From Bradyrhizobium amphicarpaeae (GTDB lineage: Bacteria > Pseudomonadota > Alphaproteobacteria > Rhizobiales > Xanthobacteraceae): a stretch of 64,000 nucleotides of DNA. A program made the translations under genes and the position numbers. How positions within the stretch are numbered: position 1 is the stretch's first letter; every line of letters begins with the position of its first letter. The notes under the pieces are model-generated. The model searched no databases. It saw nothing but the letters and a program-made list of their open reading frames with translations, and had not been told where the DNA came from. The stretch is taken from the NCBI RefSeq assembly GCF_002266435.3, contig NZ_CP029426.2, positions 2,138,001-2,202,000 of the forward strand, written 5' to 3'. This document shows, in pieces, positions 18,406 to 28,058 of this stretch.

Positions 18406-19149
18406 CTAAAACTGATACCGCCGCAAGCCCCCATCCACCGGGATCACCGTTCCCGTGATGTAGCGCGCCACCGGTGAGGCCAGGAACACCGCGAGTGCCG
18501 CCAGATCTTCCGGCTCGCCCCAATAGCCGACGGGAATCTCTTCCTCGGCAAAGCGCTCGCGATAATCAGGCGCGTAGTTGCGGCGGATCTGCTCGCTCAT
18601 GATGCGGCCGGGCGGGATGCAGTTGATGGTGATGCCGTGCTCGCCGATCTCGCGCGACAGGCCCTTGGCCCAGGCGTGGACCGCTGCCTTGGCGGCGAAG
18701 GCGGCGTTGAGGCCCTCGGGTTCGGACTTGCCGGTGATGTTGACGATGCGGCCCCATTTGCGCGCGATCATCTGCGGCAGCAGCGCATGCGCGATGCGGC
18801 GGTAGCTGGTGAAGTTCAGCGCGAACGCCTCGTCCCATTTGCTGTCAGGCGCATCGACCGGCAGCGGACGGCTGCCGCCGGCATTGTTGATGAGAATGTC
18901 GACATGACCGAGCTCCTTCTGCGCGAAGGCTGCGATCCGCTCGGCCGCATCCTTCGCCATCACGTCCTGCTCGAACGGCGTGATCAGCCCGGAGCCTTCC
19001 TCCTTCACCAGCTCGGCGAGAAGATCGGTGCGCCGCGCCACGCCGACGACGCGCACGCCCTCGGCGGCGAGGCCCTTGGCGATGGCGCGGCCGATGCCGA
19101 TGCTCGCGCCGGTGACGACAGCGGTTTTCGATTTGAGCCCGAGGTCCAT
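18406..19149 (-). CDS. SDR-family protein lacking the catalytic Tyr
   Basis: This 247-residue protein has the SDR fold: VVTGASIGIG near the N terminus, INNAGGS, and a C-terminal TVIPVDGGLRR. The position of the catalytic YxxxK motif reads FAAK (Phe codon TTC at 18697-18699), so the catalytic Tyr is missing. The usual Ser is also replaced (VNITGKSE). It may act on a different substrate, bind NAD(P) without classical reduction, or use another residue. I place the start at ATG 19149, which begins the family-like sequence MDLGLKSKTAVVTGAS. The gene is convergent with the caspase-like gene. Confidence 0.85.
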   Translation of the reverse strand: MDLGLKSKTAVVTGASIGIGRAIAKGLAAEGVRVVGVARRTDLLAELVKEEGSGLITPFEQDVMAKDAAERIAAFAQKELGHVDILINNAGGSRPLPVDAPDSKWDEAFALNFTSYRRIAHALLPQMIARKWGRIVNITGKSEPEGLNAAFAAKAAVHAWAKGLSREIGEHGITINCIPPGRIMSEQIRRNYAPDYRERFAEEEIPVGYWGEPEDLAALAVFLASPVARYITGTVIPVDGGLRRYQF

Positions 19150-19294
19150 GGTCACACGCTCTCTTGTCTGGTTCTTGCTTGTTGCTGGTCGTTTCCTGCC
19201 CGTCCCGCGGGCCTTGCGAATTGCCTGAGCGGGACGAGCAGTGGTAACCAAGAGCGGCGTTGAAGGAAACACGAAAAAAAGAAGGCGTTGAGCG

Positions 19295-20065
19295 ATGGTC
19301 TGGGATCCGCAGCAATATCTGAAATTCTCCGGCCACCGGCTGCGGCCCGCCGTAGACCTCCTGATGCGGATTCCGGATTTTGGCCCGCGCGAAATCGCCG
19401 ATCTCGGCGCGGGCGCCGGCAACGTGACGAAACTGATCAAGGAGCGTTGGCCTGAAGCGAGCGTGACCGGCGTCGAGGGCTCAGCCGAAATGGTCGCGGC
19501 GGGGCGCAAGGCGGCGCCGAATGTGGAATGGTCTCATGAAGACCTCGGCCATTGGCGCCCGGCCGGGCGATTTGACCTGATCTATTCCAATGCCGCACTG
19601 CACTGGTTGCCCAATCATGCGGCATTGTTTCCGTCGGTCATGGAGAAGGTGAAGCCTGGCGGCATGCTTGCGGTGCAGATGCCGCGCAACTTTCTGGCGC
19701 CCTCCCATGTGCTGATCGGCGAGACCGCGCTCGATGGTCCGTGGCGGTCCAAGGTCGAGCATCTGGTCACGCCGCCGCCGGTCGAGGGGCCGGCCTTCTA
19801 TCATGATCTGCTTGCGCCGATGTCTGATAATATCGACATCTGGGAGACCGAATATCTGCAGGTGCTCGAAGGCGAGAACCCCGTCAAGGAATGGACCAAG
19901 GGGACCTGGCTGACGCGCTATCTCGACGTGCTCGCAGGCGAGGAGAAGACCGCATTCGAAGCCGCCTACGGCGCGCGGGTTGCGAAGGCCTATCCGAAGA
20001 ATGCGGCGGGGCAGACCCTGTTCCCGTTCCGTCGCCTGTTCATGGTCGCCCAGCGCAAGAACTGA
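19295..20065 (+). CDS. tam: Trans-aconitate 2-methyltransferase
   Basis: This 256-residue SAM-dependent methyltransferase has motif I ADLGAGAGNVT (residues about 35-45), an acidic VEGSAEM, and IYSNAALHWLPNH typical of Tam. The C terminus (FPFRRLFMVAQR) also fits. Tam methylates trans-aconitate, which inhibits aconitase and forms spontaneously from cis-aconitate. The length matches E. coli Tam (about 252). A purine-rich AAGAAGG lies before the start. It stands alone, divergent from the SDR gene. Confidence 0.9.
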   Translation: MVWDPQQYLKFSGHRLRPAVDLLMRIPDFGPREIADLGAGAGNVTKLIKERWPEASVTGVEGSAEMVAAGRKAAPNVEWSHEDLGHWRPAGRFDLIYSNAALHWLPNHAALFPSVMEKVKPGGMLAVQMPRNFLAPSHVLIGETALDGPWRSKVEHLVTPPPVEGPAFYHDLLAPMSDNIDIWETEYLQVLEGENPVKEWTKGTWLTRYLDVLAGEEKTAFEAAYGARVAKAYPKNAAGQTLFPFRRLFMVAQRKN

Positions 20066-20261
20066 GGCCTTGCCGCAATGCGACATAAGCGCTCGTTCGG
20101 TTGAACGGGCGCGGATGGCGGGTTGCGTAGGCAGCTTTCGTCAAGATAGCTTGGCTGCGGCAAATTGGGCTTAGGTCTAGTTGTTCGGCTTGCGGATTAC
20201 TGCCACTACTAACCTGTAAAACAAAAAGAACTCGATTTTCGAGGTTGTTGGGGAGGTCTTC

Positions 20262-21263
20262 ATGCGCAAACTGCTTCTCGCGGTCGCGGCGGCCGCGCTG
20301 GTTCTGGCCCCTGCCGTTGGGCAGGCGCAAACTCCGATCGTCATCAAATTCAGCCACGTCGTCGCCAACGACACCCCGAAAGGGAAGGGTGCGCTGAAGT
20401 TCAAGGAACTCGCCGAGAAATACACCGACGGCAAGGTCAAGGTCGAGATCTACCCGAACTCCACGCTCTACAAGGACAAGGAAGAGATCGAGGCGCTGCA
20501 GCTCGGCTCGGTGCAGATACTTGCGCCCTCGACCGCGAAATTCGCGCCGCTCGGCATCAAGGAGTTCGAGGCGCTCGACCTGCCCTGGCTGTTCAAGGAC
20601 GACCAGACCTATTCCAACGCGATGAAGGGCACGGTTGGAAAGTGGCTGTTCCAGAAGCTCGAGGCCAAGGGGATAACGGGGCTCGCTTATTGGGACAATG
20701 GCTTCCACATGGTCTCTTCGAATCGCCCGCTGGTGAAGCCGACCGATTTCCAGGGCTTGAAGGTCCGCATCTCCGGATCGAAGGTCGCGGACCAGTATTT
20801 CCGCCTGCTCGGGACGATCCCGCAGATCATGGCGTTCTCCGAAGTCTACCAGGCGCTGCAGACCGGCGTGGTGGACGGCTGCGAGAACACTGCGTCCAAC
20901 TACCTGACGCAGAAATTCTACGAGGTGCAGAAGGACATCACCGTGTCCTATCACGCGCATCTGCAATATGCCGTCATCGTCAATTCGAAATTCTGGTCGG
21001 GGCTGCCGCCCGACATCCGTACCCAGCTCGACAAGGCGATGGCGGATGCGACCGACTACACCAATTCGATCGCGCGCAAGGAGAACGAGGACGCGCTGGC
21101 CGAAATCAAGAAGACCGGCAAGACAACGCTGCATTATCTGACCGACGCCGATCGCAAGGCCTGGCAGGAGGCGATGCAGCCGACCTATAAATGGGCAAAG
21201 GGCAGGGTCGGGCAAGAGGTGCTCGATCTCGTCGCCAAGGAACTCGACGTCAAGATGAACTGA
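20262..21263 (+). CDS. dctP: TRAP transporter solute-binding protein (DctP family)
   Basis: This 333-residue protein has a Sec signal peptide (residues 1-22, cleaved after GQAQ). The mature DctP-type fold includes IKFSHVVANDTPKGKGA and the conserved QALQTGVVDGCEN stretch that binds carboxylate ligands through Arg (KVRISGSK). It captures a dicarboxylate or related organic acid in the periplasm for the fused permease gene 97 bp downstream. GGGGAGG precedes the start. The order SBP then permease is standard for TRAP systems. Confidence 0.92.
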   Translation: MRKLLLAVAAAALVLAPAVGQAQTPIVIKFSHVVANDTPKGKGALKFKELAEKYTDGKVKVEIYPNSTLYKDKEEIEALQLGSVQILAPSTAKFAPLGIKEFEALDLPWLFKDDQTYSNAMKGTVGKWLFQKLEAKGITGLAYWDNGFHMVSSNRPLVKPTDFQGLKVRISGSKVADQYFRLLGTIPQIMAFSEVYQALQTGVVDGCENTASNYLTQKFYEVQKDITVSYHAHLQYAVIVNSKFWSGLPPDIRTQLDKAMADATDYTNSIARKENEDALAEIKKTGKTTLHYLTDADRKAWQEAMQPTYKWAKGRVGQEVLDLVAKELDVKMN

Positions 21264-21360
21264 CGGCCGCGTCCCAACAAGAACATAGCAACGGTCGGGG
21301 GTGATCGCACTCCCGGCCGTTTCGCTCTTGAATGGACGAGCCAATGCTGGGGGGACGAAG

Positions 21361-23394
21361 TTGCTGCGTGTGCTGAATCGTGTGCTCGATCATCTCGAGG
21401 AATGGCTGATCGCGACGATGATCGCGGCTGCGACGTCGCTCATCTTCGTCGCCGTGCTGCACCGCTACGGCGCCGGGCTTTCGATCGACATCGCCAAATG
21501 GGCGGAAGCCCGCAACCTGACCTTCCTCGCCGTCCCGATGCGGGCTGCGTTCGTCTGGCTCGCCGCGCTCGATCTGTCCTGGGCGCAGGAACTCTGCATC
21601 TACATGTTCATCTGGATGGCGAAGTTCGGCGCCGCCTATGGCGTGCGGACCGGCATCCATGTCGGCGTCGACGTGCTGGTCAACATCCTGCCCGGCGGGT
21701 CGCGCCGGCGCGTCATCACCTTTGGCTTGTTGTGCGGCGCGCTCTTCACCGCCATCGTCGCCTATTTCGGCGCCGCTTTCGTCGGCCAGATGTGGCAGAC
21801 CGGCCAGCAGTCCAACGATCTCGAGGCGCCGATGTGGATGGTGTATCTCACCATCCCGCTCGGCTCCGGCCTGATGTGCTTCCGCTTCCTGCAGGTCGCC
21901 TGGTCGTTCTACCGGACCGGCGAGCTGCCGCATCACGACATGGCCGGCGTCGAAGGCGTCGAGGTGGATCCGGTGCATCCTGCCCCGGTGACGCCCACCC
22001 AGGTCGTCCGGGACGAGCGCAGCCCGCTCGGCTGGATCCTGATGCTGCTGCCGGTCCTGATCGTCGCCTTGTGCTTCGCTCATTCGGCTCACGTCATCAC
22101 GCTGCCGCAGGGTCTGCGCGTCGTCATCGTGTTCGCGCTGCTGCTGTCCTTGATGCTGACGGGCATGCCGATCTCGATCGCGCTCGGTCTCACCGTGCTC
22201 AGCTTCATGTTCACGCTGACCGATGTGCGAACGGAATCGGTGGCGCTGAAGCTGTTCACCGGCATCGAGAATTTCGAGATCATGGCGATCCCGTTCTTCA
22301 TCCTCGCCGGAAACTTCCTGACCCATGGCGGCGTGGCGCGGCGGATGATCAATTTCGCAACCTCGCTGGTCGGCCATTGGTACGGCGGTCTGGCGCTGTC
22401 GGGGGTGGTCGCCTGCGCGCTGTTCGCCGCGATCTCCGGCTCTTCGCCGGCAACCGTGGTGGCGATCGGCTCGGTGATCCTGCCTGCGATGGTCGCGCAA
22501 GGCTTCCCGAAGCGGTTCGGCGCCGGCGTGATCACGACGTCGGGCTCGCTCGGAATTCTCATTCCGCCGTCGATCCCGATGGTTCTCTACGCCGTCTCCA
22601 CCAACAGTTCGGTGGGCAAGCTGTTCATCGCGGGCATCATACCAGGACTCGTGCTCGCGCTCCTGCTTGGGGCTACGACCTTCTACCGGGCCTGGCGCAA
22701 CGACTATCCGCGGATGCCGAAGGCGACGTTCATGCAGCGCGTCGATGCGTTCCGCAAGTCGATCTGGGGCATCCTGCTGATCGTGATCGTGATCGGGGGC
22801 ATCTATAGCGGCCTGTTCACGCCGACCGAGGCCGCCGCCGTCAGCGCGGTCTACGCCTTCATCGTCGCGGTGTTCATCTACAAGGATTTGAAGCTGCGGG
22901 ACGTGCCGCGGGTGCTGCTATCCTCGGCAAACCTTTCGGCGATGCTGCTCTATATCATCACCAACGCCGTGCTGTTCTCGTTCCTGATGACCTACGAGAA
23001 CGTGCCGCAAGCTCTGGCGCAGTGGATGATCGACCAGGGCCTGGGGTGGATCGGCTTCCTGCTGATCGTCAACCTCCTGCTGCTAGTTGCGGGCAACGTG
23101 ATGGAGCCGTCCTCGATCATCCTGATCATGGCCCCGATCCTGTTTCCGGTCGCGGTCAAGCTCGGCATCGATCCCATTCATTTCGGCATCCTGATGACGG
23201 TCAACATGGAGGTCGGCCTCTGCCATCCGCCTGTCGGCCTCAATCTCTACGTCGCATCGGGCATAGCCAAGATGGGCATCACCGAGCTCACGGTCGCGGT
23301 GTGGCCGTGGCTGCTGACGATGCTGGGATTCCTGGTGGTGGTGACCTACTGGCCAGGCCTGTCGTTGTGGTTGCCGAGACTGCTCGGGATGTAA
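21361..23394 (+). CDS. TRAP transporter fused permease (DctQ-DctM)
   Basis: This 677-residue protein fuses the small permease (DctQ-like, residues about 1-200, four TM segments) to the large permease (DctM-like, about 240-677, many TM). DctM motifs are visible: ISGSSPATVVAIGSVILPAM, PPSIPMVLYAVST and VMEPSSIILIMAPILFP. Together they form a sodium-driven importer for the solute bound by the preceding DctP. I place the start at TTG 21361, preceded by GGGGGGA six bases upstream, giving MLRVLNRVLDHLEEW. A GTG at 21301 is an alternative. The two halves are joined by a loop of about 45 residues, as in other QM fusions. Confidence 0.9.
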   Translation: MLRVLNRVLDHLEEWLIATMIAAATSLIFVAVLHRYGAGLSIDIAKWAEARNLTFLAVPMRAAFVWLAALDLSWAQELCIYMFIWMAKFGAAYGVRTGIHVGVDVLVNILPGGSRRRVITFGLLCGALFTAIVAYFGAAFVGQMWQTGQQSNDLEAPMWMVYLTIPLGSGLMCFRFLQVAWSFYRTGELPHHDMAGVEGVEVDPVHPAPVTPTQVVRDERSPLGWILMLLPVLIVALCFAHSAHVITLPQGLRVVIVFALLLSLMLTGMPISIALGLTVLSFMFTLTDVRTESVALKLFTGIENFEIMAIPFFILAGNFLTHGGVARRMINFATSLVGHWYGGLALSGVVACALFAAISGSSPATVVAIGSVILPAMVAQGFPKRFGAGVITTSGSLGILIPPSIPMVLYAVSTNSSVGKLFIAGIIPGLVLALLLGATTFYRAWRNDYPRMPKATFMQRVDAFRKSIWGILLIVIVIGGIYSGLFTPTEAAAVSAVYAFIVAVFIYKDLKLRDVPRVLLSSANLSAMLLYIITNAVLFSFLMTYENVPQALAQWMIDQGLGWIGFLLIVNLLLLVAGNVMEPSSIILIMAPILFPVAVKLGIDPIHFGILMTVNMEVGLCHPPVGLNLYVASGIAKMGITELTVAVWPWLLTMLGFLVVVTYWPGLSLWLPRLLGM

Positions 23395-23516
23395 TGTGGG
23401 CGAAGGACCACGCATGGCTAACGCGCGGTTAACCCGCGCGCTAAAATGCCGGCGCGGTGCGACGCTCCCCTTTTTACGGATGTGAGGTAGGACCATGCCA
23501 GGAGATGGGAGCTGGC

Positions 23517-24680
23517 ATGTTCTTCGACAGAATGGAATCCGGACGGGCGTCGATTTCCGACGCCGTCTATATGGAAGTCATCGGTGGCCTTCACGGCACC
23601 ACGATGCCGAACATTCTCGCGGCCGCCTGCCTCGCAATGGTCGGCGCCATCACGACCTACGAGACCGGAGACATCTTGACGGCGATCCTGACGGTCGCCG
23701 GTGTCGTGGTGGCGATCGTCCGTCTGTTCGAAATTCTTGCTTTCCGCCGTCGTCTCACGCGTTCACCGCAGCTCGATCGGGCCGAGGCCGCGACCTGGGA
23801 GCGGCGCTACATCGCCGGCACCGTTGCGACGGCGTTGGTGCTTGGCGTGTTCGCCGCGCGTAGCGTCGTGCTGGGTGATGCGCTCTGCTCCGTGATGGCG
23901 ATCGGGATCGGATTCGGCTTCGGCGCCGGCGTGGTGGCGCGGCTGGCGCTGCGTCCCGTCGCGGCGCTGCTCGATCTGGTTGCGATCGCCGGGCCTACCG
24001 CGATCGTCACGTTCATGCAGCCGGATCTGCGCCACGTCGGCCTCGGGCTCCTCATTCTGATGTACGTGGTCGCGAGTTTCGAGATGGTGCGGTTGAGCTT
24101 CAACGCCTCGATCAGCCAGATCACGCTGAAGCGGAAATTCGAGCAGCTCGCGCGCTTGGATTCGATGACCGGCGTCTCCAACCGCTCGGTACTGGCGGCG
24201 GACCTGCCCCTGATGCTGTCAGCCGGGATGGTTGCGGTCCATACGCTCGATCTCGATCGCTTCAAGGAGGCCAACGACCGGTTCGGCCATCCCGCGGGGG
24301 ACGCGCTGCTGAAGCAGGTCGCCGGGCGGCTCAAGGCGCTCGTCACGCCAGACGACCTGTTGATCCGCATGGGCGGCGACGAATTCGTCCTGGTTCAGCA
24401 CGCGGCGGCTGATGCGGAGGCGATGGCGCAGCGCATCGTGCAGTCGATCAGCGCACCCTACGACGTCGACGGACAGGTGATCGAGCTCGGCGCCAGCGTC
24501 GGCGTTGCCGTCGCGCCGGACGACGGGCGCACCGCGGAAGCGCTGCTGTCGCGCTCCGACAAGGCACTGTACCGGGCCAAGCAAAGTCGCGGCGGCTATG
24601 TGCTGGCGCGCGAGTTGCGGGTGGCGGAAGCGGCTGTTGCAGCGGCGGTGACCGAAGGATTGGCCGCGCAAGCGGCATAG
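23517..24680 (+). CDS. Diguanylate cyclase (membrane, GGDEF domain)
   Basis: This 387-residue protein has an N-terminal membrane region of about five to six hydrophobic helices (residues about 25-190) and a C-terminal GGDEF domain with the intact active-site loop RMGGDEFVLVQ. It should make cyclic-di-GMP from GTP. No RxxD product-inhibition site is visible at the usual position before the loop. I start at ATG 23517, preceded by GGGAG; an earlier in-frame ATG 20 codons upstream lacks this. It forms a single-gene unit between the TRAP genes and the alkylsulfatase. Confidence 0.9.
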   Translation: MFFDRMESGRASISDAVYMEVIGGLHGTTMPNILAAACLAMVGAITTYETGDILTAILTVAGVVVAIVRLFEILAFRRRLTRSPQLDRAEAATWERRYIAGTVATALVLGVFAARSVVLGDALCSVMAIGIGFGFGAGVVARLALRPVAALLDLVAIAGPTAIVTFMQPDLRHVGLGLLILMYVVASFEMVRLSFNASISQITLKRKFEQLARLDSMTGVSNRSVLAADLPLMLSAGMVAVHTLDLDRFKEANDRFGHPAGDALLKQVAGRLKALVTPDDLLIRMGGDEFVLVQHAAADAEAMAQRIVQSISAPYDVDGQVIELGASVGVAVAPDDGRTAEALLSRSDKALYRAKQSRGGYVLARELRVAEAAVAAAVTEGLAAQAA

Positions 24681-24804
24681 ACGGCGCAGCTTCTTCCAAA
24701 GGGGAGGAGCGAAGAAGAATCCACTGTCCTTTCGCCTCTGCCGCAATGGCAATCGCCTGCGAGATGCGGTTAGATGCCCTGCGACGAGCCGGGAGGACGC
24801 AAAC

Positions 24805-26733
24805 GTGACAGAAGCCAGCAACGAGCCGAAGGACGCGAGCGCGTCCGTCATCGCGCAGCAAGCGGCGATGCTGAACGCTCTGCCGTTTTCCGACACGCGG
24901 GATTTCGACGACGCCGCGCGCGGCTTCCTCGGCACGATCGACAATGCGGCCATCACGAACCCGCAGGGCCGGATGGTCTGGAGCCTCGAGCCTTACGGAT
25001 TCCTGTCCACGGAAGAGGCGCCGGCCACGGTCAATCCGAGCCTGTGGCGGCAGTCGCGGCTGAACATGCAGCACGGCCTGTTCGAGGTCGTGCCCGGCGT
25101 CTACCAGGTGCGCGGGCTCGACATCGCCAACATGACGCTGATCGAGGGCGACAGCGGCGTCATCGTCGTCGACACTCTGACCTCGATCGAAGGCGCCCGG
25201 GCCGCGCTCGATCTCTATTTCAGGCATCGCGGCCTGAAGCCGGTCGCGGCCGTCATCTTCACGCACACCCACACCGACCATTGGGGCGGGGCGCGCGGCG
25301 TGCTGGAGGAGGATGCGCTGGCCACGGCCAGCGTGCCGATCATCGCGCCGAACCTGTTCATGGAGCACGCGGTGTCCGAGAACATCATCGCAGGCCCCGC
25401 GATGCTGCGCCGTGCCCAGTATCAGTTCGGGCCGTTGCTCGCCAAGGGCGCGCGGGGGCAGGTCGATTGCGGGCTCGGCAAGTCGATGGCGGCAGGATCG
25501 GTTGCGCTGCTGCGCCCGACCGACCTGATCATGGCGACCGGCGACAGGCGCGTCATCGACGGCGTCGAGTTCGAATTCCAGATGGCGCCGAACAGCGAAG
25601 CGCCGGCGGAGATGCATTTCTTCATCCCGCGCTACAGGGTGCTGAACCTCTCCGAGAACTGCACCCACAATTTCCACAATCTGCTGCCGTTCCGCGGCGC
25701 CGACGTGCGCGACGCGCTGGCCTGGTCGAAATATCTGGGCGAGGCTTTGCAGCTCTGGGACGGCAAGGCGGAGGCGATGTGCGGCCAGCATCACTGGCCG
25801 GTGTGGGGACGTGAGCGCATCGGCACGATGATCCGGCAGCAGCGCGACCTCTACAAATTCGCGCACGACCAGACCATCCGCCTGATGAACCACGGCCTCA
25901 CCGCCGCCGAGATCGCCGAGACGATCCAGTTGCCGAAGAGCCTGGAAGGCGCCTGGCACGGCCGCGGCTATTACGGCCACATCCGGCACAATGTGAAGGC
26001 GATCTACCAGAAATATCTCGGCTGGTACGACGCCAACCCGGTCAATCTCGATCCGCTGCCGCCGGTGCAGTCCGGAAGGAAATATGTCGAATACATGGGC
26101 GGCGCCGACGCCATCCTGGCGCGCGCGCGTGCGGATTTCGACAAGGGTGAATTCCGCTTCGTCGCCCAAGTGCTCGGCCATCTCGTCTTCGCCGAGCCTG
26201 ATCATGCGGCGGCGCGCGCTCTGCTCGCCGACACGCTGGAGCAGCTCGGCTACGCCGCCGAAAGCGCGACCTGGCGCAACGCCTATCTGTTCGGCGCGCA
26301 GGAATTGCGCCTGGGCATGCCGAAGGTGCCGGCGCGCCCGCCGATGCCGCGCGAAACGCTGGCTGCGCTGCGCACCGGGCAGCTCTGGGACGTACTCGGC
26401 ATCCGCCTCAATGGTCCGAAGGCGGAAGGAAAGCACATCGTGCTGAACTGGAATTTCTCCGATACAGGCGAGACCTTCGTGCTCAATCTGGAGAACTGCG
26501 CGCTGACCTACGCCGAGGGCGTGCAGGCGGACGGCGCCGATGCCAGCTTCACGCTGGCGCGCTCCACGCTCGACGAGGTGATCGCCAAGCTGACGAGCTT
26601 TCCGGAGGCGGTCGCGGCCGGCAAGGTCAAGCTCGCGGGCAACCCGATGAAGCTCGCCGAACTGATGGGCCTGATGGACGAGTTTCCTCGGATGTTCGAG
26701 ATCGTGGAGCCGAAGCGGGCGGTGGTGAGGTAG
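24805..26733 (+). CDS. Alkyl sulfatase (SdsA/BDS1-like metallo-sulfatase)
   Basis: This 642-residue protein has a metallo-beta-lactamase-type catalytic domain with THTHTDHWGG (His154, His156, Asp158, His159) binding two Zn. Helical dimerisation and C-terminal SCP2-like regions (ARARADFDKGEFRFVAQVLG; VLNLENCALTYAEG) complete the class III sulfatase layout. Family members cleave long-chain alkyl sulfates such as dodecyl sulfate. No signal peptide is evident, unlike P. aeruginosa SdsA1. The start is GTG 24805, preceded by GGGAGGA. The gene is followed by a palindromic repeat. Confidence 0.9.
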   Translation: MTEASNEPKDASASVIAQQAAMLNALPFSDTRDFDDAARGFLGTIDNAAITNPQGRMVWSLEPYGFLSTEEAPATVNPSLWRQSRLNMQHGLFEVVPGVYQVRGLDIANMTLIEGDSGVIVVDTLTSIEGARAALDLYFRHRGLKPVAAVIFTHTHTDHWGGARGVLEEDALATASVPIIAPNLFMEHAVSENIIAGPAMLRRAQYQFGPLLAKGARGQVDCGLGKSMAAGSVALLRPTDLIMATGDRRVIDGVEFEFQMAPNSEAPAEMHFFIPRYRVLNLSENCTHNFHNLLPFRGADVRDALAWSKYLGEALQLWDGKAEAMCGQHHWPVWGRERIGTMIRQQRDLYKFAHDQTIRLMNHGLTAAEIAETIQLPKSLEGAWHGRGYYGHIRHNVKAIYQKYLGWYDANPVNLDPLPPVQSGRKYVEYMGGADAILARARADFDKGEFRFVAQVLGHLVFAEPDHAAARALLADTLEQLGYAAESATWRNAYLFGAQELRLGMPKVPARPPMPRETLAALRTGQLWDVLGIRLNGPKAEGKHIVLNWNFSDTGETFVLNLENCALTYAEGVQADGADASFTLARSTLDEVIAKLTSFPEAVAAGKVKLAGNPMKLAELMGLMDEFPRMFEIVEPKRAVVR

Positions 26734-26747
26734 GGGCAATATCTCTT

Positions 26748-26892
26748 CCCTTCTCCCCTTGTGGGAGAAGGTGGCGCGAAGCGCCGGATGAGGGGTGTCT
26801 CGCCACTGCGAGAGCTTCAATGCGGAAGCAACCCCTCACCCAAGCGCATGTGCCGCTACCTTCTCGAAGCCCTCTCCCACAAGGGGAGAGGG
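26748..26892. repeat. Intergenic palindromic repeat, copy 1
   Basis: The sequence begins CCCTTCTCCCCTTGTGGGAG and ends with the near reverse complement (CTCCCACAAGGGGAGAGGG). Inner arms GATGAGGGG / CCCCTCACC also pair, giving a long foldback of about 145 bp. A related copy lies at 50349-50552. The family is an intergenic repeat of the type found scattered in Bradyrhizobium and Rhodopseudomonas. It lies between two convergent genes, so it may also terminate transcripts. Confidence 0.8.
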
Positions 26893-26920
26893 CAATTCGA
26901 CTGGCTGTGGTGTAGAAGTG

Positions 26921-27991
26921 CTACTCCGCGCTGCTCACCAGCTTGATCCGCGGCGCCTTCTCCTCGGCGAGGCTGCGGTAGGCCGCGAGATAGTCGAGCG
27001 CCATGCGCCGTGCCGTGAAACGCGTTTCGAACTGTTTGCGGATGACGGCGCGGTCGAGCTGGGCGAGGCGGCCGACGACGCCGGCGGCGCTGAGAACGTC
27101 CTCGACGACGAATCCGGTCAGCCCCTCGTCGATGATCTCGGGCACCGAGCCGCGGTTGAAGGCAACGATCGGCGTGCCGCAGGCCATGGCTTCGATCATC
27201 ACGAGGCCGAACGGCTCCGGCCAGTCGATCGGCAGCAAAAGGCCAAGCGCGCCGCTCAAGAATTCCGACTTCTCGTGATCGCCGATCTCGCCGATGAATT
27301 CCACCAGCGGATTGTTTTCGATCATCGGCCGGATCAGCTCGTCGTAGTAATCCTGATCGGCACGATCGACCTTGGCCGCGATCTTCAGCGGAATGCCGCA
27401 ATGGGTCGCGATCTTGATGGCGCGGTCGACGCCCTTCTCGGGCGCGATGCGGCCGAGCACGGCGAGATATTCCTGCTTCGCCGGCCGCGGCGTCAGCAAA
27501 TTCTCCGGCAGGCCGTGATGAATCGTCCGCACCCAGTTCGCCTGCGGCACGGGCCGCCGCTGCGCATTGGAGATCGAGATGACGGGCATCTTGGAGAAGG
27601 TGTTGAAGACCGGCTGATGCTCCGGGAGATCAAGACGGCCGTGCAGCGTGGTCAGGAACGGCGTCGGCTGCCGGTGGAACAATGACCACGGATAATAGTC
27701 GAGATGGAAGTGGAGGAAGTCGAACTCCTCGTCGTCACACTTCTGCCGCACACGCTCCAGCAGCACCATGTGCAGCGCATTAGGATCGCGCACGGAGCCG
27801 TCGAGGCGAAGCGCTCGCGGCCACAGCGCATCCAGCTTGGCTGATGTCTGCGAGTCACCGCTGGCAAACAGTGTCACGTCGTGACCCAAGGCTACCAGTT
27901 CTTCCGTCAACCAATGTACCACCCGCTCGGTGCCGCCATACAGCTTGGGGGGAACAGCTTCCGTCAACGGAGCTACCTGCGCGATGCGCAT
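26921..27991 (-). CDS. Glycosyltransferase family 4
   Basis: This 356-residue protein has a GT-B fold with PKLYGGTERVVHWLTEEL at the N terminus (acceptor side). The C-terminal GT4 region has LGRIAPEKGVDRAIKIA and the nucleotide-sugar-binding PEPFGLVMIEAMACGTPIVA. It transfers a sugar from an NDP-sugar to a glycan or lipid; the products cannot be told. It is divergent from the ABC exporter gene and has a perfect EcfG promoter 68-92 bp upstream, placing it in the general stress response. It may help make stress glycans. Confidence 0.9.
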   Translation of the reverse strand: MRIAQVAPLTEAVPPKLYGGTERVVHWLTEELVALGHDVTLFASGDSQTSAKLDALWPRALRLDGSVRDPNALHMVLLERVRQKCDDEEFDFLHFHLDYYPWSLFHRQPTPFLTTLHGRLDLPEHQPVFNTFSKMPVISISNAQRRPVPQANWVRTIHHGLPENLLTPRPAKQEYLAVLGRIAPEKGVDRAIKIATHCGIPLKIAAKVDRADQDYYDELIRPMIENNPLVEFIGEIGDHEKSEFLSGALGLLLPIDWPEPFGLVMIEAMACGTPIVAFNRGSVPEIIDEGLTGFVVEDVLSAAGVVGRLAQLDRAVIRKQFETRFTARRMALDYLAAYRSLAEEKAPRIKLVSSAE

Positions 27992-28058
27992 CTCACCATC
28001 TCCTCTATCATGGAGTTAAAGCCCCCGCCGTGTCTCGGCACCGGCATGCCAAGCTGGG

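Noticed and set aside
23411..23436. Imperfect GC-rich inverted repeat after the TRAP permease gene
   Set aside because: The stem contains a mismatch and no T-run follows, so I do not call it a terminator.
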